Positions 55,691 to 64,000 of a DNA stretch of 64,000 nucleotides are shown piece after piece. The translations under genes and the position numbers were made by a program. The stretch lies in assembly GCA_003194525.1 (NCBI GenBank), contig NBIV01000293.1, forward strand, positions 32,039 through 96,038, read 5' to 3'. The stretch's first letter is position 1. Each line of letters begins with the position of its first letter. This DNA comes from Gracilariopsis chorda. Lineage: Eukaryota; Rhodophyta; Florideophyceae; Gracilariales; Gracilariaceae. The notes beneath the pieces were generated by a model. The model was not told the origin of the DNA. It did no database searches and was given only the letters and a program-made list of their open reading frames with translations.

Positions 55691-58600
55691 CAAGCCGAAG
55701 TTGAAGACGCCTGAGGCGCCACCGCTTCGCTCCCCTGCCAAAATCCTTACGAGGAAACTGGCTCAAGAAGACGTGAGCTCGGACCACTTAGTGGCTCTGC
55801 GTCGTCCGTGGATACGGTCCCGTAACCTCCGCATCCCGGATCGAGTTTTGGTAATGGCCAAGAGGAACTATAAAGTTTATAGTGACCTCGGTCTCTCTAA
55901 CCAGTTCATGGTTCGTCAGTTATCTGTCCTGGATACAGGTGCCGCTCCGAACCTGATCAATATCGGGATTATTCCACCCGCCATGCGGAAATGCATTCGC
56001 ATTGGTCCAAGTCTGGATCTGGCGGACGCTAATAACAACCCGCTCCAGACTCTTGGAACAATTCCTCTGGTACTCAGACTAGGCACCTACGTGGTGAAGT
56101 TGGACTTCATCGTATGCGACTCTCTTGCTGCACCGGTCATCCTCGGTTGTGATTTCTGTGACCGCTTCGTGGAAGCCATCCGCCCTCGCTCCAGATCCGT
56201 GGAATTGGCCAACGGTTCGACCATCCCGATTGTACGGAAGCCCTTGCGACACGCCTCCCGTAAACGGGTACCTTTACCTGCTGCTCAGGAAGCGTCCAAT
56301 TTGGATCGAGCATCTACGAAGATTCGCGTCGCGGAACCAGTTTCGATCCCGAAGGAATCTCAGGTGTGGGTCTCAGTAACATCCAAACACCACGGGTTGC
56401 AGGTTGTTCAACCGCTCCCCTCGCTCTACGAACAGCGCCGTCTCGCATTAGCAAATGGGATCGTATCCGTCGATCCGGACAAACCCTTTAAGGTTCTCGT
56501 TGCTAACCTCGGAACTACCACTCAGTGGTTGGTTAAAAACCAGGTCCTGGGCAACATGCTTCCGCACCCGTTGGCTATCCTTCCTACAAAGATTCCGATA
56601 TCCGACGTTCTCGGAATACAAGACCCTAAGGAGGGGGAGGAGGTCCCGTTCGTTCCGTTGGATCCCGCCCGGGAAAGTTCAGATTCGACTGTCGAAGAAG
56701 CTCAGAAGAGCACGACTTCAGCATCGGCAGATACTGCGTTAGACCCAGAACAGGCTTTGGATAAGTTGGACCTGGATCACATTAATGAATCTCATCGTGA
56801 GAAGTTTCGTGACATGCTCAGGGACTTTACCGCCATGTGGGACGGTTCCCTGGGGACGATAGTGGTAACCGAACATCGGATTGATTTGTTGCCGAATACA
56901 CGGCCTATTGCACAGCACCCGTATCGGGCAGGCCCTAAAGCAAGGAGGGAAGAGAAATCTCAGGTGGAGAAGATGCTGCGAGCTGGAGTTATCGAAGCAG
57001 CACAATCCCCTTGGGCTTCTCCTGTTGTCCTTGTTCCGAAAGCCGATGGATCATGGCGTTTCTGTGTGGATTACCGCCGCCTGAATGCGGTTACTGTCAA
57101 GGACGTCTATCCGATTCCACGAATGGACGAGTACATTGACTCCCTGGGGAGCGCAACGGTGTTCACTACCCTCGATGCCAATTCGGGATACTGGCAGGTC
57201 CCTATTAGGAAAGAAGATCGTGATAAGACCGCGTTTGTGTGCCATCAAGGACTATATCGCTTTAAGCGAATGCCGTTTGGACTAACGAATGCCCCAGCTA
57301 CATTCCAACGGGCAATCGATATCCTCTTGGCGAGGTTCAAATGGACCAGCTGTCTGGTATACTTGGACGACATTATAGTGTTCTCCAATAACTTGGACGA
57401 TCACCTGTCCCATGTCCGGGAAGTCTTGACAGTGCTCCGCAACGCGGGCATCACCCTGAAGCTGGGAAAGTGTGAGTTCTGCGCCGATTCGGTAAAATAT
57501 CTGGGGCACATCATCCGCCCCGGACAGCTTTCAATCGATGAAGCAAGAGTGAAATCACTTCGAGAGGCGAAACATCCGACTAATCAAACGGAGCTTCGAT
57601 CCTTCCTAGGACTTTGCAATGTATATCGCCGATTCGTCCCGAACTTCGCCGACTTGTCAGCACCGCTTAACGCACTCCTCCGGAAAGGACAACCCGCCGA
57701 ACTGGACGTCTTTGACGAGGCTGAGTCGTCAGCACTCTCGTCTCTTGTCGACGCTGTAACGTCCCCGCCAGTTCTGGCCTTACCGCACCCGGACTTACCC
57801 TTCGAAGTGGATACTGACTCAAGTGCCCACCAGGTGGGTTGTGCGTTGTTTCAAGTCACGGAAGAAGGAGAAAGACATCCGATCGGATATTGGTCACGTT
57901 CGTTGAACGTTCACGAGCGCAACTACTCGGTGTCCGAGAAGGAGTGTCTTGCTGTTGTTTGGGCGTTGGCGACGCTTCGCCCATACCTTATGGGTAACCA
58001 TTTCAAGGTTCACACCGATCACTCGGCTCTCCGCTGGCTACTCGAAATTCGAGAACCGTCGGGCCGCCTCATGCGTTGGCGTCTCCGACTCTCGGAATTT
58101 ACATTTGATGTCCTCTACAAGAAGGGATCCCTGAATACTCAGGCTGACGCCCTATCGCGCTTAGGAACATCAGCGGAAACCGAACCGGTCGACGATCTGG
58201 AAATACCATGTTTCATGGCACAATCCCCGGAGGGAACGGAAGAAGACGACCCAGACGTGAATGGGGATGACATCTGTGACGATATTCTAGCTGCAAATCC
58301 TACGGATCCTCCGGATGACCAGGTTGTTCCCATATCCTCTGAGGAAATGATCCGTGAACAACAGCAGGATCCTTTCTGTGCCCAGATTCGTGCCCGTCTT
58401 AACGGGGGCGCACAGATACCCTTTGCGGTGAACGATCGAGGCTACCTAGTCAGGTTGCTGACACGGACCCCACAGATCGTTGTACCTCACACGCTGCAGC
58501 AGCGCGTCTTGCATCTATCGCATTACGCGAAGTTGGGTGCACATCCCGGCGGGAGGAAACTATACCTGACCCTTCGCAGGGACTTCTATTGGCCTGCTAT

Positions 58601-60074
58601 GGCATTTGACTGCTATGCAGTTCGCCGCTCGTGCGTGGAATGTGCGAAGAATAATGTAAAACTTCGGAAGTACTCGAAGAAGTTAACACTATTCCCGGCA
58701 CGGGCGCCACTCGAATATGTCGCTATTGATATCTTGGGCGAGCTTGTCAAAACCAAACGTGGTTACAAGTATCTTCTCGTCATTACTGACCGCTTCTCAA
58801 AGTTGGTGAGAACAGTACCGCTTAAACGGATTACCGCGGACGTGGTTGCGCGTGCGTTCGTAACCCACTGGGTCTTTACTTACGGCCCGCCGGTACATCT
58901 ACTCTCCGACAACGGATCTCAATTTACCTCAAAGTTCTTTCAGGACGTATGTAGAATCTTGGGAATCAAGAATATGTTTACTACCACCTACCACCCGCAG
59001 TGTAACGGACAAGTGGAACGATTCAATCGTACTATGCTCAACGCACTGCGCGCGTATGTCGCGGATCACCCCATGGAATGGGACTTGTACACGGACGCTA
59101 TTACGTACGCGTATAACACCCAGGTACACCGGGTCACGATCCTCGCTCCATTTGAGCTGGTCCTGTCTCGGATTCCGCCACCCATGGCTATTGAAGCGCA
59201 ACCGAACGTCTCGGGGTACCCTTCGACAAGGTTATATCGAGATTCCTGGAAGGAATGGTTGAAGAACATGGTCCCTACCGCCCGAAAGGCTATGGGAAAA
59301 GCCCAGGAGGCATACAAACAGAACTTCGACGCGAAGATTCGTACCCCGATACCCCAGGTCTCGGAAGGGGATTCTGTCTTCCTGCGAAAGGAATATTATA
59401 ATCCCGAAAAGGAGAAGCGCCACAAGTTGTCACCGATAGTGAATGGACCCTATCGGGTGGTTTCCGTCGCCGACGACACAGTCGTACTGGACATCGATAA
59501 CCAGTTCGAACGCGTCTCACGCGACCGCGTAGCCCACGCGCCTGCGCCCCCTGAGGGCTCATCACCGCTCGTGACAATCCCGGAGGATGACCTCGTAACT
59601 CCGCCAACGGATAATCTGCTTCCGTCCCGCCCACCCGTCTTACCGCACCCGGAACGGGGACTCTCGGATCTTCCGATTGCCGATCAACCGGTTGAGCGCG
59701 CCGCGCGTATCGTGAAACGCACGCTTGACCCCAAACGCCTAACCGTTACTCCGCCCGCGGAGGTCCTTCAGCCTGAACCCACCCCCCTCTCACCTAAGGA
59801 GGGGGAGGGACGGGAATCGATCGCGCCATCGCGGAAGGAAGCTCCGGCGTCGGACGGTGTCCCGTTTCATACGGCATCGTCGGATGAGCACCCCCGGAGC
59901 AGGGAGGAGTTGAACGCATCTCGAAGCGAGAAGGCCGTCTCCGCGGACCCGGATGCACTCCTGTCGAGCGAGTCGCTGGGTAGCGAAGGAGGAAGTAGTG
60001 AACCGGACTCGGTGTGGTCACTAATGTGGCGAATGATATCTCCGAGCACGGAGCACATACAACCTCGGTCATAA
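55657..60074 (+). CDS. Gypsy-5 pol: protease-RT-RNase H-integrase, 1471 aa
   Basis: An uninterrupted frame in the -1 register to gag; no ATG is needed if made as a gag-pol fusion. Counting from about 55659: protease D-T-G at 92-94 (VLDTGAAPN), RT about 435-620 with CLVYLDD at 565-571, RNase H about 715-835 (VDTDSS; HTDHSAL at 785-791; ADALSRL). The integrase zinc site includes C992/C995 (SCVECAK), and the catalytic triad is D1024, D1084 and E1120. A GPY/F-like segment follows near 1260 (NGPYRVVSV). It ends in a Pro/Ser/acidic tail at TAA 60072, before the chromodomain present at the gypsy-4 C-terminus. All catalytic residues look intact. Confidence 0.92.
56627..56640 (+). promoter_or_regulatory. 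Internal polypurine tract 1, gypsy-5
   Basis: TAAGGAGGGGGAGG in the protease-RT linker (PKEGEE), the positional equivalent of 46222 in gypsy-4. Confidence 0.5.
59795..59808 (+). promoter_or_regulatory. Internal polypurine tract 2, gypsy-5
   Basis: TAAGGAGGGGGAGG after the integrase (PKEGEG), the positional equivalent of 49411 in gypsy-4. Confidence 0.5.
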
Positions 60075-60132
60075 CCAGTTTCGTGGTGAGCTGAAAAGCA
60101 ACCGCGGACACGGAGAGTGTGGTTGACACTGC

Positions 60133-60861
60133 GTGCGTTACCGCAGAGCCCCACAAATGGACACTGTGACGCCACTGTCACGCGGACGAAGCCCGAAGTT
60201 CCAAACCGTGGAAAGGTGTACACGTACATACCGCCGGCCGGCGTCAGGAGTACAGTCAAGACCCGCGTCGTGGAAAGACCGCGCGCGACACTTGCCGCCA
60301 GCGGCCAGCCAATCACAGTGTGTGATGCATGGCAATCCGCCTCCTGGCGTCGGAACCGTAGTGAACCGCCTCCCTCACCGTGAACGGTCAAACTCACCAG
60401 AGTTGCACGGGTCGCGTGGGAGAAGAGCTCGCGAGCTGCGAGTCAATAGGGGAATCCGGTTAGAACGGAAGGCCCTCCCCCCCACAAGGAGAGGATTAGG
60501 AAGCGGAAAGACCGCAATGCGGTATCAAGTCCCAGCACTCGCAGCGTCGAGGAAAGCTGACTTTGCCCGCAGGGTCGCGCCAATTTCAGGCAAGTCCCCT
60601 CACAGGGTTCTCCCCTTAAGCCCTGCCATGACGGGTCAGGAGCCGGCTACGTACGACCAGGAGTTTGTCGTTGACCACATCGTGGATCATGTTCTGGACT
60701 CCAAAGGAGTGTGGTTTTACCAAATCCGATGGTACGGATACCCCCCGGAAGAGGACACATGGGAGCCCATTCAGCACCTTCCTCGTTCCAAGGTGATAAC
60801 CTACCACCGCCGGACGCGGTTCCCACTCCCATCCACTTTGGACATGGCCCAGGTTGGGTAG
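60133..60861 (+). pseudogene. Gypsy-5 pol C-terminus with chromodomain, out of frame
   Basis: The final ~75 codons (from about 60628) form a chromodomain, EFVVDHIVDH...IRWYGYPPEEDTWEPIQHLPRSKV, matching the gypsy-4 C-terminus. It is separated from pol by the stop at 60072 and lies in another frame. Linker similarity (ITVCDAW then HGNPPPGV against gypsy-4 ITVSHGTPQG) suggests a frameshift near 60310-60330. The chromodomain probably targeted integration to marked chromatin. A spliced or separate product is the alternative to decay. Confidence 0.75.
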
Positions 60862-61002
60862 GACGATACACTGCACTATGCAGAAGATTCCGAAGACGGA
60901 AGAGAAGTCTCCGAAGAGAAGAGGACACAGGAAGAGATCTGGCTACAGAAGGTTACACGAAGTAATGGACTGGATAGGGAAACCAATGGTCATTGGACGT
61001 CA

Positions 61003-61060
61003 CACCGCCTAGCGGTCCGACCGAAGTAACGGTTTAATGAAGAATACCGCCTAGCGGTCC
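61003..61060. repeat. Duplicated ACCGC-CTA-GCGGTCC hairpin
   Basis: ACCGCCTAGCGGTCC occurs at about 61005 and 61047, ~42 nt apart. Each copy is a 5-bp stem with a 3-nt loop. They lie between the convergent chromodomain ORF and the antisense gene, the same position as the gypsy-4 hairpin at 50901. Confidence 0.5.
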
Positions 61061-61197
61061 AGCATGAAGATGCTATGAAGAAGAAAAAGAAGAGTCCGGA
61101 CATACGGATATAGAAGAAGGAAGTCGTTTACCACAAGCTATGGAGCGTTAAGCGCTAACCTATATCAGGTGTGCGTGCCACGGTCCAGGATCCTGAC

Positions 61198-62912
61198 TTA
61201 GGATGAGCCGCTCGTTGGCGGTTGGTAGTTCGCAGACGCGAAAGCCAATAACTCGCTCACGCTGGTGAGGTTGGAAGGCGCAACCACTCCTATGGACTGG
61301 AGGTGAGCCCTGAGGGCAACGGCCTGAGGGTCCACGGGGACCGGAGATGCGGTAGACGGAGAAGCAGCCGCACTGGCGGCCATATTCCAGCCATCTGGAG
61401 CAGCCACATGCTGGCCGGATCCGTCGAGATCGTTGACCATCGCCGTTACCGGGGCTACGGCCTCCTCCACCTCATCGGGGTCGTCATCCACCATTGGATC
61501 ATCCTCGTAGGAACCGTGCCAGTCATCGGAAAACATGAACCCAACCGGGTGGCCTCGCGGAACGGAGCGTGGTACATCGCGTAACGCTAGCGCGTGAGCC
61601 CGTGAAGTCACGGATACCTCCCAAGGGTCATAGAAGACGAAGTTGCCAGCGTTTGGATTTCTCCGGCCTGGAGAGCGATCATGCCTGGAAGGCTCACCGT
61701 CAGGGACGTTGGAGACTGGGACTGTATCCCAGTTAACCATATCGATGGTGTTCAGAAGGCACTGAAGCTCATCCACATTGGCTTCGGATCCCAGAGGGAT
61801 ATAGAGATCCAATCGGCGGATAACCTGGCGTAGGTGAGGAGGAATGTACCACAGACGGTTCTTGTCGTACACCTCCCAGAGGAGAAATGCGGCAACGCGA
61901 GCAGCCCATTCGGCGAGGAAGAGAGTCCAGTAACCGGAATCCGGATTGTTGATTAATCGTGAACCGATGTAGCTGAGGCACGGAGGCATCTCCGCAAAGC
62001 ATCCCCTCGGGACTTCGAACCTGCTCCACCAATGGGGAAGAGGTGCATACCGGCCGCGCATCGCGGATGGACGGAGCCTCTCGACCTCGAGATTTTGGTA
62101 TGGTACCAGGAACCCGAAGCGGGAGCGCGCCTTTCGCTCAAACCGGAGTCGGTCGAAGAAGGATCCGCGATGATTCGGACGACGAAGATATCGGAACTCT
62201 GCACGCAGAATTGGGCGCCTCCAGAGGAGCATCCCGGCTTCTATTGGAGTGGACCGGAACGGTGTAGATGGCTGGTAGGCAGCAAGGTTCTCGCAGTATG
62301 AGACTTCACCGTAGGTACGGTACCGCGAGAGGTCAAAGCTGTATTCCGTTGGTATCAGCTCATCCGGATAACTCGCGCGGGCGAGACGGTCGTAGGCGAC
62401 CTTGGCCATCCCGGCACGGGCGTCATTCAGCGTCTCGAAACCATATCTGGTGCGCTTCCGTGCGAGGAACTGTGGCTCTACCGCGATACGCGTCCTCCAG
62501 TCGAAGGAGTCGACCATATCCCGGCCTAGTCCCCCTGGGAGCTCGCCCTCCTCCACATAGGAGTCGATGAGGTCCGAGTCGGAAACCCATGTGGGGTGGA
62601 ACCAGGGCGCACGCGAAAAGAGGAGAGCGTCTTCCCGGGGATTGCGGGCCCAAAGTGTCGATGGTGACACCCAGCCGGCGGCGGTCGCAGTGATCGGTAT
62701 CGCTTGGCGGAATTCCAGGCGGCGATACTCGCGGCATCCGAGGCATCCAAGGTTGGAACATGAGACGATCCTCCAGGCAGAGGCAAGGAGAGGAACCCAG
62801 AGGTTGGGTGACGAACCCACGACCCCGGCGTCGCGAAGGAAGGTTGTCCGCTCGCGGAAGTCCCCTGCGGGGCGCCCGCAGGCGGGTTGTTCGAAAACGG
62901 AGTGTTGGTCAT
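61198..62912 (-). CDS. Antisense accessory gene of gypsy-5, unknown function (one frameshift)
   Basis: Read opposite to gag-pol from ATG 62912 (MTNTPFSNNPPAG, a Pro/Ser/Gly-rich leader) and then, after a 1-nt frame change somewhere around 62690-62740, through a core open to 61198. Total is about 570 codons. The core matches the gypsy-4 antisense gene block by block: APWFHP, RAEFRYL, RSRFGFLVPYQN, GRYAPLP-WW, EWAAR, LDLYIPLGSEAN, YDPWE, HPVGF, DDPMVDDDPDE, then an acidic tail. The family was not recognised. A TATA box lies 105 bp upstream (63017-63024). The frame change could be a mutation, a sequencing error, recoding or a tiny splice. The stop is ~340 bp from the pol/chromodomain stop, so the transcripts converge. 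Confidence 0.72.
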
Positions 62913-63016
62913 AGTAGAGAGGGGCGCAGAGTCTGTTGAAGAAGGTACTGAGGGTTGATCAGTTGTAACCGTGTTGGTACGGGGGACCGGTATCTCGGCG
63001 ATTCCCTTGTCGGGAC

Positions 63017-63024
63017 TATTTATA
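63017..63024 (-). promoter_or_regulatory. TATA box for the gypsy-5 antisense gene
   Basis: TATAAATA on the minus strand, 105 bp upstream of ATG 62912 and inside the element, outside the LTR. The spacing suits a short 5' UTR. Confidence 0.5.
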
Positions 63025-63074
63025 CCCTCGCGCCTCATCTCCTCACGCCTATACTCACGTTCGTTTTCGGCCCT

Positions 63075-63086
63075 TAAGGAGGGGGA
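63075..63086 (+). promoter_or_regulatory. Gypsy-5 3' polypurine tract
   Basis: TAAGGAGGGGGA, two bases before the 3' LTR start (63089). Identical in core to four internal tracts in gypsy-4 and gypsy-5. Confidence 0.8.
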
Positions 63087-63088
63087 TG

Positions 63089-64000
63089 TGTAGTGCAATA
63101 CATTCCCGCGTACGGGCGATGGTGAAACTCATATCTGAGGTGTACTCGGTGCGAGCGATGAAGCGGGATGCATGAATTTTAGCCCCCGTTTACCGGGCTA
63201 ATTGGCGGTCGGGTTACCCAGGGTGGTTATGGGAACATTCATATTTTGTGGTACCTGCCTGGCAAGGGTGGTGGACACGTGGCTACAGCCCCGGCCAGGA
63301 GGCCCAAAACGGCTACTTGTTTTAGTATAGTTTAGGGGTTAATTTTACTTAGGCTAGTGCACTACCTACTGTACTGCACTGAGCTAGTACTTGAGCGTCG
63401 GCCGCACGGCGGCGAGCTCACCAAGAAAAGTAACAAGAGTTCGGCTCTGACTCTATTCGCCATGCGAAGTGTCTAACTCCTCGCGGAGGTACACCGCTTG
63501 CCCGATAGTTTCACCCGACTCGCACCACCGAGGAGACCGTGCTCGTCGTACCCAGTGGGTTGTGACCACTCGTGGTATTCATTGTTGTCGTGTGACCGCC
63601 CGTACAGGCCCTATCTCCGCCCCAGTTTTGGGTATTGATATTACCGACGTGTGTCGTGAGACCGTGAGACCATCCCTTCCCCTCATATCCCCTAACCGCC
63701 GCGCGGTGCGTGTTCGTGTGTGTGTATCGGCACCCCCCTCCGGGGTCTGTTCCCGCTTTCCGCACGCCCCCGTCGGGTGGTCCCTTTCCCTCTTTTGTTC
63801 CCTGTTCGCAGGCTACTTCCGGACCAGCCGTGGTTCCGACCCGTTCTAACCCCTAAACCTCCGAGGTACATCCAGGCTCCCGACGGAGTTACACCCGTCA
63901 TACGGGACACGGAGGGCTCTACCCAGCTGGGCCTACCTCTCCAAGAGAGCAAGGCTTCGAGCTGCCTTGGGTGCCTTTCCCACACCGGGATTGCACCACA
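63089..64000 (+). repeat. Gypsy-5 3' LTR
   Basis: 912 bp, ending at the last base of the window with TTGCACCACA. Differences from the 5' LTR noted by eye: an extra GT in a GT run, one T fewer in TTCCCTTGTT, and two substitutions (TTTGCGG to TTGGCGG; TTGCGTA to TTGGGTA). Confidence 0.93.

Larger units (their letters stand above)
52544..64000 (+). mobile_element. Gypsy-5: young large Ty3/gypsy element inserted in gypsy-4
   Basis: Both LTRs (52544-53454 and 63089-64000) are present and differ at only a few positions. The inner order is PBS, gag, pol, chromodomain ORF, antisense gene, 3' polypurine tract. It lies within gypsy-4, whose antisense gene it truncates. The left target-site pentamer would be CCATA (52539-52543); its partner is outside the window. 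Confidence 0.9.

Noticed and set aside
63025-63098. N-terminal extension of the gypsy-5 antisense ORF to 63098
   Set aside because: The first codon is TTG and lies in the LTR. The ATG at 62912 downstream of the TATA box is a better start.

Overview
This is eukaryotic, repeat-dominated DNA. No rRNA, CRISPR, operon or organelle gene was recognised, and almost everything readable is a tandem duplication or a transposable element. The chromodomain gypsy elements near 20-25 kb and 36-42 kb carry integrase and RT signatures (VSDRGTHFKNE, WLDD) that I associate with oomycete/stramenopile genomes. The copia element at 27-33 kb has the ILDxGCPKSVGG protease and xxVDD RT style of the CoDi-like copia group of algae and stramenopiles. 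A stramenopile or algal host is a reasonable guess, but no host gene settles it.

Layout. (1) 1-15487: three head-to-tail copies of a ~5.3-kb unit. Each has a six-finger C2H2 zinc-finger gene followed by the 5' end (PBS plus start of gag) of a copia element. The middle copy is damaged by a run of short deletions. (2) 15488-17041: rest of that copia gag and unassigned DNA. (3) 17042-33062: an old copia element (copia-1) carrying two nested insertions. One is an apparently intact, very young gypsy element on the minus strand (gypsy-1, 19560-25543, LTRs identical by eye, 1536-aa polyprotein, CTGAA target duplication). The other is an older CoDi-like copia element (copia-2, 27184-32889, GATGT target duplication) that sits inside the copia-1 3' LTR. 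(4) 33063-36139: no recognisable gene. (5) 36140-42617: a minus-strand gypsy integrase/chromodomain remnant (gypsy-2), then a plus-strand gypsy relative (gypsy-3) whose gag is split by a complete hAT transposon (38268-40779; TIRs, 8-bp target duplication, transposase with one stop). (6) 42618-64000: two related large gypsy elements. Gypsy-4 is degenerate, and gypsy-5 inserted into its 3' part; gypsy-5 is young, with 911/912-bp LTRs, and its 3' LTR ends exactly at the window end.

The most interesting signals are in gypsy-4 and gypsy-5. Both carry, downstream of pol and on the opposite strand, a homologous ~520-570-codon gene of unknown function, and in gypsy-5 it has a TATA box of its own. Both have two internal copies of the exact 3' polypurine-tract core (TAAGGAGGGGGA), which are candidate central priming sites. 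In both, pol lies in the -1 frame relative to gag at a conserved A-rich stop junction. Gypsy-4 is also packed with short perfect inverted repeats that its gypsy-5 homologue largely lacks.

Coordinates of LTRs, target duplications and motifs were read by eye. No alignment or database search was run.
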